Source: CAZPRY01 sp964589175 (GTDB taxonomy: Bacteria > Fidelibacterota > UBA2242). From it: a stretch of DNA of 64,000 nt. Positions 9,489 to 18,505 of the stretch are shown piece by piece. The notes under the pieces were generated by a model that saw only the letters and a program-made list of their open reading frames with translations, had not been told where the DNA came from and made no database searches. The number at the start of each line of letters is the position of its first letter. The first letter of the stretch is position 1. The position numbers were made by a program, and so were the translations under genes. The stretch is from the NCBI GenBank assembly GCA_964589175.1, contig CAZPRY010000011.1:32888-96887 (forward strand). The letters are read 5' to 3'.

Positions 9489-9996
9489 CCCGCCATCGAC
9501 CGCGGAATTTTCGAACATCTTAGACAACTTAATTAATCGATCGATTGATATAATTAATCCTGTTGCCTAATAAAAGTGATAATAATTATATATAATTAAG
9601 TAATGTCCCGGAATCGGTCTTAATAAATTAAATCATTTTCAGTTCCGCGGGGTGTTGGCGGAAAGGGTGACAAAGCTCCTGGACAAAGCGCGGTTTCGAT
9701 GCCGTTTATGCGGGAATTCAGAGGGGAAAATGGTCATTCGAAAATATTTTTTCACAACTATTGTATTCCTACAAGCGATTACTTATATTTTCTCCGGTTA
9801 TTGATCCGGCATGCAAAAATATAGAGTCACAACAATGGATGAGTTAACGAAAATAGAGGAACTCGAAGATTTATCCTTGAACAAAATATTTTTTATAAGA
9901 CGGATTCGTTACATGACTGTGGGCACATCTATTAAAACAATTTGCTAAAATTTTTCGCGTAAAATTTACGTCCCTTAAGCAATTGGAGGAGAGAGA
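9489..9996. other. 508-base AT-rich intergenic region upstream of the hydrogenase operon
   Basis: No convincing gene. It contains a perfect 12-base palindrome AATCGATCGATT (9535-9546) in a TTAATTAA-rich context, a possible regulator site. Two tiny reading frames (9730-9804 and 9811-9948) have no support beyond being open. I could not find a clear sigma-70 or GG-N10-GC sigma-54 promoter. The operon's first gene has a good AATTGGAGGAGAG ribosome site at about 9980-9992. Confidence 0.5.
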
Positions 9997-11007
9997 ATGA
10001 TTGTTAAGGCTGACGAACTACACACTTTTTTTCAGAAATGTTCGCAAGGTCTGGGTGGATTTCAGGATGTGATCGTACCGCGCCGACGCAGGGACAACGG
10101 TGAGGGTTTCTTATTTGCCTCACTGACGGACGGCGATACGCCTATACTGGATCAATATCGTACAGTCGATCCGGTACGTATCCTTTTTTATTTTCCGCGG
10201 GAGCAGGTTTTTCCGGCCAGGGACGGCAGTTACAAGCGGCTGCTGGCGGGGGTTAAGGCCTGCGATCTCAAGGCGCTGCAGGTCTTGGACAAAGCCCTGA
10301 TCAATGCGGATTTTGTCGATCCGAACTATCAATTCTGGCGTGAAAACACAGTCATCGTCAGCACGGATTGTACGGCGGTTGGCCCCAGTTGCCATTGTAA
10401 CCTGGTTGAGGGGAAACCCTATGCGGAAGCGGGCTTCGACCTGAATTTGTCGAAGGTCGATGACCAATTTCTGGTTACGGTCGGTTCTCCCAAAGGAGAG
10501 GAACTGCTGCTTCTGATGCAGGAACATGTTGCCGGATTAGAGGATACACCGGTGGCGAAAAGCAGTGTGAAAAAAAACCGGGAAACGATGGTTGCGCAGC
10601 TGCAGCAGCAGAATGCGCCATTCGAGAAACCGGCGGCCTACGATCAGATGCGCAATCAGGAAATCGAGAGATGGATCAAGCTCTCGGAGGCCTGCGTCGG
10701 CTGCGGTGGCTGCACGAATATTTGCCCGACCTGTTACTGCATCATCGTGAACGATGAAACGATCAGCAAGCAGTTCGTTAAGGTGCGCTCGACTGATTCC
10801 TGCCAGCTGCATGGCTATGCGCGTGTTGCCGGCGGCGATACGCCACGTCCGAAAATGTACAATCGGTTCCGCAACCGCTATCTCTGCAAATTCGATTATA
10901 TGCATAGTAATTTCGGTACCTTGGGATGTGTGGGTTGCGGACGCTGCACCGACGTATGCGCCGGAAAAATTGAATTCCGTGAGGTTGTAAAAACCATTCT
11001 GACATAA
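9997..11007 (+). CDS. Sulfhydrogenase beta-subunit-like 4Fe-4S dicluster protein (HydB/AsrA family)
   Basis: 336 residues. The N-terminal part has the family block 'GVKACDLKALQVLDKAL' and 'DCTAVGPSCHCN'. The C-terminal part has two cysteine sets, 'CVGCGGCTNICPTCYC' (about 232-247) and 'CVGCGRCTDVC' (about 310-320), each suited to a [4Fe-4S] cluster. In sulfhydrogenases and anaerobic sulfite reductase this subunit passes electrons between the flavin subunit and the next cluster. It opens a 16-gene operon and directly precedes its flavoprotein partner, so the likely role is electron transfer between NAD(P)H and the membrane hydrogenase. That role is inferred from context. Confidence 0.85.
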   Translation: MIVKADELHTFFQKCSQGLGGFQDVIVPRRRRDNGEGFLFASLTDGDTPILDQYRTVDPVRILFYFPREQVFPARDGSYKRLLAGVKACDLKALQVLDKALINADFVDPNYQFWRENTVIVSTDCTAVGPSCHCNLVEGKPYAEAGFDLNLSKVDDQFLVTVGSPKGEELLLLMQEHVAGLEDTPVAKSSVKKNRETMVAQLQQQNAPFEKPAAYDQMRNQEIERWIKLSEACVGCGGCTNICPTCYCIIVNDETISKQFVKVRSTDSCQLHGYARVAGGDTPRPKMYNRFRNRYLCKFDYMHSNFGTLGCVGCGRCTDVCAGKIEFREVVKTILT

Positions 11008-11050
11008 ACCACGAAGTGGATTTCACAGGCTCAAAGCATAGGAGAAATCA

Positions 11051-11878
11051 ATGTCAAAGCCGAATCCTTACGAAGTCATACCCGCCAAGATTTACGAAAT
11101 TATTGAAGAATCACCGACCATTCGAACGCTGCGTCTGCGGCCGGAAATCCCGATCCCTTTTCGGACGGGCCAGTTTATCGAACTGAGTGTCCCCAACGTT
11201 GGTGAGGGTCCCTTCACACCGTCTTCTTCGCACAAACATGCCGAGGAGATGGATGTGACAATTATGAAGACCGGTTTTGTGACGGAATACATTCATAAAG
11301 TCGGCGTCGGCGATATTCTGGGAATCCGGGGACCTTTCGGCAAAGGCTATCCGCTCGAAAATTTCCGCGGACGGGACGTGCTGATCATGGGCGGCGGAGT
11401 CGGCATGGCGCCGACGCGCTCCCTTTTTCTCTCGCTGCTGGATGAGATCGATCAATATAAAAGCCTCACTTTCCTGGCCGGCGCGCGCACACCCGACGAT
11501 ATGATCTATAAGGAACAATTCGAAGAGTGGCGCCGGCTCGATAAAGTCAACTTTATCCGCGCCGTGGACCGCGTTCCCGAGGGACAGTCCTGGAATGAAG
11601 AAGTTTGCCTGATTACGAAGCTGCTCAACAACATCGAGATCAATCCCAAGGACAATCCGGTGGTCGTTTGCGGTCCGCCCGTGATGATGAAATTCGGAAC
11701 CTTCGATCTTTTAAAATACGGTTACGCCGCTAAAGATATTTACCTTTCGATGGAGAAGAAGATGTACTGTGGTTTCGGACAGTGTCGCCATTGTGTGATC
11801 GGGCAGTATTACGCCTGCAAAGACGGTCCGGTATTTACCTACGAAACGGTCAAAAATGAGGAGAATATCTGGGAATGA
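11051..11878 (+). CDS. Sulfhydrogenase gamma-subunit-like FAD/NAD(P)-binding protein (HydG/AsrB family)
   Basis: 275 residues of the ferredoxin-NADP reductase superfamily. An FAD-binding beta-barrel (about 10-100) includes 'FRTGQFIELSVPNVG' and 'GIRGPFGKGYP'; the nucleotide-binding half has 'IMGGGVGMAPTRSL' and 'VVCGPPVMM'; and a [2Fe-2S] site lies near the end in 'CGFGQCRHCVIGQYYAC'. Such subunits exchange electrons with NAD(P)H. AGGAGAAA precedes the ATG. Its stop overlaps the next gene by four bases (ATGA). Whether NADH or NADPH is used cannot be told by eye. Confidence 0.88.
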   Translation: MSKPNPYEVIPAKIYEIIEESPTIRTLRLRPEIPIPFRTGQFIELSVPNVGEGPFTPSSSHKHAEEMDVTIMKTGFVTEYIHKVGVGDILGIRGPFGKGYPLENFRGRDVLIMGGGVGMAPTRSLFLSLLDEIDQYKSLTFLAGARTPDDMIYKEQFEEWRRLDKVNFIRAVDRVPEGQSWNEEVCLITKLLNNIEINPKDNPVVVCGPPVMMKFGTFDLLKYGYAAKDIYLSMEKKMYCGFGQCRHCVIGQYYACKDGPVFTYETVKNEENIWE

Positions 11879-12375
11879 AACGGCTTTTTATCGATATACC
11901 GGCGTTGATACAATCGGGAGTTTCGGCCGAAGATATTCAATGCGAGTATTTTTACCACCGCCGCAATCCCGGCCAGTTTTCGTTGCTGGAAATTGCCGAG
12001 TTCGCGGTCTACTGCCGGCAGTGCACAGACGCTTTCTGCGTTCTGGCCTGTCCCAAGGAAGCCCTCGAGAGACAGGAATCCGGCATGGTGAAGCGTTACA
12101 ATATGCGCTGCGTGGGCTGCAAGAGCTGCGTCCTGGCCTGCCCCTTCGGAACGATTTTACCTGAAGTGATCAACTATATCAGCGCCAAGTGCGATTTCTG
12201 CCTGAACCAGTTACAGGCGAATCCCGATTACGAACCGAGCTGTGTGAAAAGCGCTCCCAAAGGCACATTCAGCATGCGGGAGGTCGAGGAAGATCCCAAG
12301 CAGCAGGTGTACCTGTACGGAGATCACCTGGCCATCAAAAGCCCGCACTGGCGACGGAAGGAGGACAAGGTATGA
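11875..12375 (+). CDS. Polyferredoxin-like iron-sulfur subunit (HycB/CooF type)
   Basis: 166 residues with cysteine groups 'CRQCTDAFCVLACP' (about 43-56), 'CVGCKSCVLACP' (about 81-92) and 'CDFCLNQ' with a distant 'SCVKSAPKG' (about 106-127), the layout of HycB/CooF/DMSO-reductase-B electron-transfer proteins with up to four [4Fe-4S] clusters. Placed between the flavoprotein and the membrane hydrogenase subunits, it probably bridges electrons from the HydB/HydG-like pair to the core enzyme. It overlaps both neighbours by four bases. Confidence 0.85.
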   Translation: MKRLFIDIPALIQSGVSAEDIQCEYFYHRRNPGQFSLLEIAEFAVYCRQCTDAFCVLACPKEALERQESGMVKRYNMRCVGCKSCVLACPFGTILPEVINYISAKCDFCLNQLQANPDYEPSCVKSAPKGTFSMREVEEDPKQQVYLYGDHLAIKSPHWRRKEDKV

Positions 12376-13301
12376 TCGGCTGGACATTATTCCACCTCTT
12401 TGTTTTCCCCGGATTATTATTTACCGCAGTCCTGGGACTCCTGGTCGGCTGGTTCGACCGCAAACTCAGCGCCCGTTTTCAATTCCGGCAAGGGCCGCCG
12501 CTGTTTCAGAATTTCAACGATTTTTTTAAGCTGCTCGGGAAAGAGACCATCATCGTCAAGGAAAGCATTCACTCGCTGTTCATTGCGGTGCCGCTCGTCG
12601 CCTTCGGGGCGATCGTCCTGATCTCGGCGATGATCGGTATGGCGCTTTTCTTTCAGACGGGATTCGGCGGAGACCTGATCGTGCTGATGTACCTGCTGAT
12701 GATTTTTTCCGTGATGGTGATCCTGGGCGGCGCCTCGACCGGCAACGTTTACTCGAGTATCGGCGCCGGGCGCGAGATCAAATTGCTGCTGGCCGATGAA
12801 CTGGCCTTTATCCTGGTCTGCCTGATTCCCATCATAAAGTCCGGATATTCCTTACAACTGGACCGCATTCTGGCCGTGCAGGCCGAACAGGGCGCCTTCA
12901 TCGGTTCCTTTTCGGGCGCGATCGCTTTCGTCATCGGGCTGCTCTGCATTCAGGCCAAGATGACGCTGCCGCCCTTCCATATACCCGAAGCCGAAACGGA
13001 GATCGTCGAAGGTCCCTTCATGGAATACTCGGGACCGCTGCTGGGATTCTGGAAACTCAATCATTATATGATGTACGTTTTCTACCCGTTTCTGTTGATC
13101 CTGCTGTTTCTGGGCGGATTTCATCTGAGCGGGATCGGCATTCTCTGGGCGGTATTAAAATACCTGCTGATCGTATTCCTGATGGTTGTGATCAAGAATA
13201 CGAATCCCCGGGTGCGTATCGACACAGCCCTGAATTTCTTCTGGTTCTATGCGTCCCCGTTGACCTTTATCGGAATGATCTTAGCAGTTTTGGGAGTGTA
13301 A
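12372..13301 (+). CDS. Hydrogenase membrane subunit, NuoH/HycD/MbhM type
   Basis: 309 residues, about eight transmembrane helices. 'GWFDRKLSARFQFRQGPP' near residues 27-44 is the conserved cytoplasmic loop of the NuoH family (RxGP type), and 'LPPFHIPEAETEIVEGPFMEYSG' around residues 197-219 is the acidic loop that contacts the peripheral arm. This subunit anchors the hydrogenase module and provides the ion path nearest the active site. The ATG at 12372 overlaps the previous stop (ATGA); a longer in-frame reading from 12189 lies wholly over the previous gene and is not a start. Confidence 0.93.
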   Translation: MIGWTLFHLFVFPGLLFTAVLGLLVGWFDRKLSARFQFRQGPPLFQNFNDFFKLLGKETIIVKESIHSLFIAVPLVAFGAIVLISAMIGMALFFQTGFGGDLIVLMYLLMIFSVMVILGGASTGNVYSSIGAGREIKLLLADELAFILVCLIPIIKSGYSLQLDRILAVQAEQGAFIGSFSGAIAFVIGLLCIQAKMTLPPFHIPEAETEIVEGPFMEYSGPLLGFWKLNHYMMYVFYPFLLILLFLGGFHLSGIGILWAVLKYLLIVFLMVVIKNTNPRVRIDTALNFFWFYASPLTFIGMILAVLGV

Positions 13302-13302
13302 T

Positions 13303-13722
13303 ATGGGATGGTATAACAAACGTCTGGCGAAATCCTTGTGGGTGTTCCACATAAGCGGATCGCCCTGTAATAACTGTGACATCGAAATACTCGAATTGCT
13401 GACGCCGAAGTATGATATCGAACGGCTGGGGATCAAACTGGTCGGCTCGATCCGGCATGCCGATGTGCTTCTGCTGTCCGGTATCGTCAATGATAAAGTC
13501 GGACCCAAAATCAAAAAAATCTACGAACAGGCCCCCAAACCGATCTTCGTAGTTGCCTTCGGGACATGCCCCTCTTCCGGCTGTGTGTTCAAAGACAGTT
13601 ACAATAAATCTCAGAGTGTTGAAGATGTCATCCCGATCGACATGTACATTCAGGGCTGTCCGCCCAAACCGGAAGCCATGATCGCGGGAGTAGCAAAATT
13701 AATGGGAGTACTCAATGGGTAA
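13303..13722 (+). CDS. [NiFe]-hydrogenase small subunit, group 4 (NuoB/HycG/MbhJ type)
   Basis: 139 residues. C22 and C25 ('SPCNNCDIE'), C89 ('FGTCPSSGC') and C119 ('GCPPKPE') are the ligands of the proximal [4Fe-4S] cluster in NuoB-like small subunits; C94 is an extra cysteine. The protein is short, as in energy-converting hydrogenases, with no signal peptide, so it works at the cytoplasmic side of the membrane. It starts two bases after the upstream stop and overlaps the next gene by eight bases. Confidence 0.93.
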   Translation: MGWYNKRLAKSLWVFHISGSPCNNCDIEILELLTPKYDIERLGIKLVGSIRHADVLLLSGIVNDKVGPKIKKIYEQAPKPIFVVAFGTCPSSGCVFKDSYNKSQSVEDVIPIDMYIQGCPPKPEAMIAGVAKLMGVLNG

Positions 13723-14146
13723 AGTAGAAGAATTCGTACAGGCCATGGGCTCTAAAATATCGGACCAAAAGGAAAAAAAGGGCCGCTTCTACTTCAATGT
13801 CACCAATGAAGATTTACGGGAAGTGGTCGATTATCTGTTCAATACGATCGGGTGCCGACTTTCCACGGCGACGGGCATGGAGACGTTTCATCACCTGGAA
13901 ATCCTCTATCATTTTTCCGATGACACGACGGGCCAGTATTATTGCCCGCGGCTGTTGATCGCCGACAAAGAGCACCCCAAAGTTAAATCCATTGCCCCGA
14001 TCGTCACCGGCGCGATCTGGATCGAACGCGAAATATTTGAGATGCTGGGTGTCGAATTCGAGGATCACCCGCGAATGGAAAAACTGCTGACCCTGCATCA
14101 TCCGAAAGATCTGGATAAACCCTTGCGCATGGGGAGGGCATCATGA
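13715..14146 (+). CDS. Hydrogenase subunit, NuoC/MbhK type
   Basis: 143 residues matching the 30-kDa (NuoC-like) family: 'ILYHFSDDTTGQYYCPRLLIA' and 'VKSIAPIVTGAIWIEREIFEMLGVEFEDHP' are the characteristic core, where 'WxEREixDmlGv.F.gHP' is conserved. It is a structural subunit beside the large catalytic subunit and binds no cofactor. Its gene sits between the small and large subunit genes, as in Mbh/Ech-type clusters, and its stop overlaps the large-subunit ATG by four bases. Confidence 0.92.
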   Translation: MGKVEEFVQAMGSKISDQKEKKGRFYFNVTNEDLREVVDYLFNTIGCRLSTATGMETFHHLEILYHFSDDTTGQYYCPRLLIADKEHPKVKSIAPIVTGAIWIEREIFEMLGVEFEDHPRMEKLLTLHHPKDLDKPLRMGRAS

Positions 14147-15333
14147 ATTCAAACGCCGTACCGATTGGGCCGTTTCATCCGCTTCTGGAAGAGGCCGAAT
14201 ATTTTGAACTGAAAGTCGACGGAGAGACCGTCGTCGATATAGACCTGGAAATCGGCTGGATGCACCGGGGCCACGAATTCCTGTCGGAGATGAAGACCTT
14301 TACGCAGTCGATCTACCTGGTCGAGCGCATCTGCGGCATCTGTTCCACTTCCCATCCGATTGCCTGTGTGCATGCCATCGAGGACATCGACAATATCGAA
14401 ATTCCCCTGCGCGCCCGCTACATCCGCACGCTGGTCGGCGAACTGGAACGCATTCACAGCCACCTGCTCTGGCTGGGTCTGGCCGGGCATTTTATCGGTT
14501 ATGATACGCTCTGGATGTGGGCCTGGAAATACCGTGAGCCGATCCTGGAGATGTTCGAAATCATTTCCGGCAACCGCAACCACTACGGCATGATGCGGGT
14601 TGGCGGTGTCGCCAAGGATGTCGATCCCGGCAGCATTCCGGAACTGATGAAACATCTCGATATGGTCGATAAAAAGATGGAGATGATCGCCAAAGCCGCC
14701 AAGGACGATCCGGTTCTGAGATCCCGCTTAAAGGGAGTTGGCGTGCTCTCGCATGCCGATGCCATAGCCTACTGCGCCACCGGACCGACTTCGCGCGCTT
14801 CGGGGGTTCCCGGGGATGTACGCAAGGATGAGAAGATGGATGCCTACGACCTGGTCGATTTCGACCGGATTGTGCTGCAAAACGGCGATGTCTATGACAA
14901 ATTAGTGGTGCGTGTGTTGGAAATTATCGAATCGACCCGCATCTGCCGCCAATGCCTGGATAAATTGGCCCAGATCGATGGCCCGATCCTGAACAACGTC
15001 AAGGAGATATCCGCCGGCGAAGGCATCGGCCGCTACGAGGCGCCGCGCGGCGAGGTTTTTCACTACGTTCGCTCGGACGGCACAAACCGCCCGATCCGGC
15101 ATAAGGTGCGCGCCCCGAGTTATGTGAATATTCCGACTTACGCGGCTTCCTGCAAAGGGATTCCGATTGCCGATGCCCTGATTACCCTGGCGGCCGTCGA
15201 TCCCTGCTACTGTTGCACGGAACGGGCGCTGCATCTTTACGATAAAAATCATGATCCGCTGCAACTCGATGTCCTGCGGTTATCGCGCGAAAAAACCGAA
15301 CGAATTCGGAGGGAAATCTATGGTAATAAATGA
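14143..15333 (+). CDS. [NiFe]-hydrogenase large (catalytic) subunit, group 4 (HycE/MbhL/EchE type)
   Basis: 396 residues. All four nickel ligands are present: C64 and C67 in 'ERICGICSTSH' and C355 and C358 in 'DPCYCCTERA'; C357 is an additional cysteine inside the second motif. This separates it from NuoD of complex I and from Mbx/Mbs-type relatives, which have lost ligands. It lacks the long C-terminal tail ending in His/Arg that is common in other groups, yet 35 residues follow the motif, and the maturation protease gene is in the same operon. It catalyses reversible H2 formation; the cluster context suggests coupling to ion transport. Confidence 0.93.
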   Translation: MNSNAVPIGPFHPLLEEAEYFELKVDGETVVDIDLEIGWMHRGHEFLSEMKTFTQSIYLVERICGICSTSHPIACVHAIEDIDNIEIPLRARYIRTLVGELERIHSHLLWLGLAGHFIGYDTLWMWAWKYREPILEMFEIISGNRNHYGMMRVGGVAKDVDPGSIPELMKHLDMVDKKMEMIAKAAKDDPVLRSRLKGVGVLSHADAIAYCATGPTSRASGVPGDVRKDEKMDAYDLVDFDRIVLQNGDVYDKLVVRVLEIIESTRICRQCLDKLAQIDGPILNNVKEISAGEGIGRYEAPRGEVFHYVRSDGTNRPIRHKVRAPSYVNIPTYAASCKGIPIADALITLAAVDPCYCCTERALHLYDKNHDPLQLDVLRLSREKTERIRREIYGNK

Positions 15334-17137
15334 TTTGACAATACTGGTTCTACTGCCGCTGGCCGTAGCGCTTGTCAACCTGTTCGTTCCCACGATTCTG
15401 CGAAAAATCCTCACTTTTGGGGCGCTGGCCTACCTGCTCCTGGTGGTGTACCGGCTTTTCGGAAATAATACGGAAGAGGTCGTGCTCTTCGGACAATCGG
15501 TTCTGGCGCTGGATAAACTGGCCTATTTTACCCTGGCTTTCATCCAGATCATGAGTTTCGTGATCCTGATTTTTTCCTTAAAAGGCGTGGATAAAGCCAT
15601 CCGTAAGGAGTTTTTTATCCTGTACCCGCTGACCGTGGCTTTCAGCAACGGCGCTGTCTTAAGCACCCATGCCGTGGCTTTGCTGATTTTCTGGGGTCTA
15701 TCGGGGATTTCGCTCTACCTGTTTGGGATGATGGGAAACGAGGAAGAGACACCGCAGACCGCCAAGAAGACTTTTCTGATCGTCGGCGGCAGCGACGTTT
15801 TCCTGATCCTGGGACTCGTGCTCCTGTGGTTTCTGGAACCGCGCAACGGCTGGGCACTCTGGAATGTACAGCTGGCTCTCAAAGGACAGCTGGCTTACCT
15901 GGCTTTCTTCAGCATTCTGATTGCCGCGTTTGCCAAAGCCGGCGGATTCCCGCTGCACAGCTGGGTACCGGATTACAGCAAAGACGCCCCGGTGGAGAGC
16001 GTGGCTTTTCTGCCTGCTTCCCTCGACAAATTGCTGGGGATTTACCTGCTGGCGCGCATCGTGCTTTCGCTTTTCATGGTGAATATTGCCATTAACCTGC
16101 TGTTGATCACCCTGGGCGCCTTGACCGTAATCATCGCCGTGATGATGGCCCTGGTTCAGCACAACGGCCGGAAACTGCTGGGTTACCACGCCGTCAGCCA
16201 GGTCGGCTACATGATCATGGGCGTCGGCAGCGGCAGTGTGATCGCTTTTATCGGCGGTCTTTTCCACCTCGCCAACAACACGATTTATAAATCCAACCTG
16301 CTGCTTGCGCTGGGTTCGGTAGAGAAAAGAACCGGCACCAACGACTTGGAAAAGCTGGGCGGTCTGGGCCGGGCGATGCCTTTCACCTTTGTGATGGCCC
16401 TGATCGGCGCCCTCTCGATTTCGGGGATTCCGCCCTTCAACGGTTTCTTCTCGAAATGGCTGATCTACCAGGGTATTCTCGAAAAAGCCGCCACGGTGTC
16501 CGAGGGATACCAGATCTGGCTGCTGATTTGCCTGATTCTGGCCGTCTTCGGCAGTGCGCTGACGCTGGCAAGTTTCATGAAATTCATCCATGCCATCTTC
16601 CTGGGAAAACGGCCCCAAAGCCTGAAGGATGTCAAAGAAGGACCGGCCAATCAATGGATCTCAACCGGTATTCTGGCCTTGCTCTGTATCGTTTTCGGGT
16701 TGTTCGCGATTGAAGTGCCGCTGAAAAAGTTCATCCTGCCGATTGCTGTCGAGCAAGGTTGGCCGGTACCGCAATTGCTGGGTAATTATGATCCGCTGCT
16801 GGTGGCCTGCCTGACCGGTATCGCCTTCGTGCTGGGATGGATCGTTTTTCTCTTCACCCGTAAAACGCGCTATGATGAGATTTATCTCGGCGGTATGGAC
16901 GCTCTGGAAAAATTCCGGGTGACCGGCACCGAATTCTATAATGAGATTCGCAATATGCGGGTTTTGAAAAAGTGCTACGATTGGGCCGGGAAGAAATACT
17001 TCGATCTGTACGATCTCGGCAGCCGCTGTTCGCTATCCGTTTCGAAGGTTTTCCGGTATGTGCATTCCGGCAGCCTGCAACTTTATAGTCTCTGGATCGT
17101 GTTCGGACTGCTGATTCTGTTCGTGATATTGGTATAA
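15320..17137 (+). CDS. Large antiporter-like membrane subunit (NuoL/MrpA-N/HyfB type)
   Basis: 605 residues, about 14 core transmembrane helices plus a C-terminal extension. 'AFAKAGGFPLHSWVPDYSKDAP' holds the conserved lysine and the helix-break loop of proton-translocating NuoL/M/N subunits, followed by 'LLGYHAVSQVGYMIMG' and 'ISGIPPFNGFFSKW'. Residues 540-605 form an amphipathic stretch and a last membrane helix, reminiscent of the lateral extension of NuoL. The ATG at 15320 has GGAGGG nine bases upstream and overlaps the previous gene by 14 bases. It sits where MrpA-N would stand in an Mrp operon; with the second antiporter at 18502 the complex would have two pumping subunits. Confidence 0.9.
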   Translation: MVINDLTILVLLPLAVALVNLFVPTILRKILTFGALAYLLLVVYRLFGNNTEEVVLFGQSVLALDKLAYFTLAFIQIMSFVILIFSLKGVDKAIRKEFFILYPLTVAFSNGAVLSTHAVALLIFWGLSGISLYLFGMMGNEEETPQTAKKTFLIVGGSDVFLILGLVLLWFLEPRNGWALWNVQLALKGQLAYLAFFSILIAAFAKAGGFPLHSWVPDYSKDAPVESVAFLPASLDKLLGIYLLARIVLSLFMVNIAINLLLITLGALTVIIAVMMALVQHNGRKLLGYHAVSQVGYMIMGVGSGSVIAFIGGLFHLANNTIYKSNLLLALGSVEKRTGTNDLEKLGGLGRAMPFTFVMALIGALSISGIPPFNGFFSKWLIYQGILEKAATVSEGYQIWLLICLILAVFGSALTLASFMKFIHAIFLGKRPQSLKDVKEGPANQWISTGILALLCIVFGLFAIEVPLKKFILPIAVEQGWPVPQLLGNYDPLLVACLTGIAFVLGWIVFLFTRKTRYDEIYLGGMDALEKFRVTGTEFYNEIRNMRVLKKCYDWAGKKYFDLYDLGSRCSLSVSKVFRYVHSGSLQLYSLWIVFGLLILFVILV

Positions 17138-17158
17138 ATTTCAAGGCAGGAGGCATAC

Positions 17159-17719
17159 ATGCCTGTAGAGACATGGTTAATATTTATCCTAAGTTTTATG
17201 ATCGTCGGGTCCATTACCGCGCTGGAGCTCAAGGACCTTTTGTCTTCGATTATCTCCATCGGGGTCGTCGGCCTGGGAGTGTCCATCTCCTTCCTTTTCC
17301 TGCAGGCGCCCGATCTGGCGATTGTACAGTTCCTGTTCGAGATTTTCGCCCTGATCATTTTAATCCGGGCCTTTATGCGGCGTGATTACCATCTCAAGGA
17401 ACCCTCCCGGTCGCATAAATTCCTGGTGATCATCAGCATTCTGACGCTGGTCAGCATTTTTGTGCTCAGTATTAATATTTTCAAACTCTTGCCGCCGTTC
17501 GGCCAGCCGCTCATGGAAACCTCGAAATACTATCTCGATAACGCGGCCAGGGAGACCGGCGCGGCCAATATCGTAACGGCCATCATTCTCGATTACCGTG
17601 CCTACGATACGCTCGGCGAGGTGACGGTTCTGTTTACGGCCATCCTGGGCGCCCTGACGATTTTACATATGAAAAGGCATGCCAAAAGCGCTTCGGAGGA
17701 CAGCAATGAAACAAAATGA
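17159..17719 (+). CDS. MrpA C-terminal-type subunit (MbhD and MbhE regions fused)
   Basis: 186 residues, about five membrane helices. The first part, with 'LFLQAPDLAIVQFLFEIFALIIL', corresponds to MbhD/DUF4040; the second, with 'TGAANIVTAIILDYRAYDTLGEVTVLF', corresponds to MbhE/the C-terminal part of MrpA. In Pyrococcus Mbh these are two genes and in Mrp they are the tail of MrpA, so here they form one independent gene. Ribosome site AGGCAGGAGG precedes the ATG. Confidence 0.88.
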   Translation: MPVETWLIFILSFMIVGSITALELKDLLSSIISIGVVGLGVSISFLFLQAPDLAIVQFLFEIFALIILIRAFMRRDYHLKEPSRSHKFLVIISILTLVSIFVLSINIFKLLPPFGQPLMETSKYYLDNAARETGAANIVTAIILDYRAYDTLGEVTVLFTAILGALTILHMKRHAKSASEDSNETK

Positions 17720-18155
17720 GGGAATGACGCTGATCGTTAAGACCGTTACGCGCGTCAGTGTCTGGTTGATCTTTCTGTACGGCATTTACATCATTTTGCA
17801 TGGGCATTTGACGCCCGGGGGAGGTTTTGCCGGCGGTGTTGTTCTGGCGCTGGGTTTTCTGAATATCATGCTGGCCTACGGACGCAAATATGTCGAAGGC
17901 TGGTTGAACATCAAACTCATGAAAGATATCGAATCTTCCATGGCAACTCTCTTTCTGGCCCTCGGTATCCTGGGAATGTCTTTTGGAGGCGGTTTGCTGG
18001 CCAACTTTCTGAGCAAGGGCGAACTGTTTCGGCTGCTCAGCTCGGGGACGATTCCGATCCTGAACATACTTATCGGGACGAAAGTCAGCATGGCCCTCTT
18101 CGTGGTCATCTATAGTCTCGCCGTCCTGCATATCGTTAAAGGAGGAGAAAAATGA
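17706..18155 (+). CDS. mrpB: Mrp-type antiporter subunit B (MnhB/MbhF)
   Basis: 149 residues from the ATG at 17706, which follows GGAGGA; a reading from 17679 begins inside the previous gene. 'YGIYIILHGHLTPGGGFAGGVVLALGF' near residues 20-46 is the MnhB signature. About four membrane helices. It is part of the Na+/H+ antiporter-like module of the complex, overlapping its neighbours by 14 and 4 bases. Confidence 0.9.
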   Translation: MKQNEGMTLIVKTVTRVSVWLIFLYGIYIILHGHLTPGGGFAGGVVLALGFLNIMLAYGRKYVEGWLNIKLMKDIESSMATLFLALGILGMSFGGGLLANFLSKGELFRLLSSGTIPILNILIGTKVSMALFVVIYSLAVLHIVKGGEK

Positions 18156-18505
18156 CAGTCTATCTGCTCTGTTTTGCACTCCTGCTCGTAGGGGTCTATG
18201 GCGTTTTGACTAAGCGGGATTTGATCAAGATTATCCTGTCGCTGGGAATCATGGGCTACGCGACCAATCTCATGATTATTTTATTCGCCTATAAAAACGG
18301 CGCGATCTACGCGATTCTGACCAAAGCCAATAGTTTGAATGGGAAACCGACTGGTCCCATGGTCGATCCGCTGCCGCAGGCCCTGATCCTGACCTCGATC
18401 GTGATCGAATTAGGCATTACAGCCATGCTGGTCGCCATGTCAATCCGGCTTTACGAAAAGTACAAGACCTTTGATATTACCAAAATAAGGAGGCTTTCAG
18501 GATGA
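18152..18505 (+). CDS. mrpC: Mrp-type antiporter subunit C (NuoK-like, MbhG)
   Basis: 117 residues, three membrane helices, of the NuoK/MrpC family: 'GVYGVLTKRDLIKIILSLGIMGYATNLMII' and 'DPLPQALILTSIVIELGITAMLVAM', the latter being the highly conserved MrpC block with its acidic residue. Start and stop both overlap neighbours by four bases (ATGA). Confidence 0.92.
   Translation: MTVYLLCFALLLVGVYGVLTKRDLIKIILSLGIMGYATNLMIILFAYKNGAIYAILTKANSLNGKPTGPMVDPLPQALILTSIVIELGITAMLVAMSIRLYEKYKTFDITKIRRLSG

Noticed and set aside
8751..9527. A 258-codon minus-strand frame opposite the ACT-domain gene
   Set aside because: Its translation has no domain, no ribosome site and low-complexity composition, whereas the plus-strand ACT domains in the same place are clear.
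9730..9948. Two small frames (24 and 45 codons) upstream of the hydrogenase operon
   Set aside because: They are AT-rich chance frames; the first has a GAGGGG near its start but no support from composition or recognisable motifs.
9489..9996. Sigma-54 promoter for the hydrogenase operon
   Set aside because: I searched for the GG-N10-GC pattern with flanks and did not find a convincing match.
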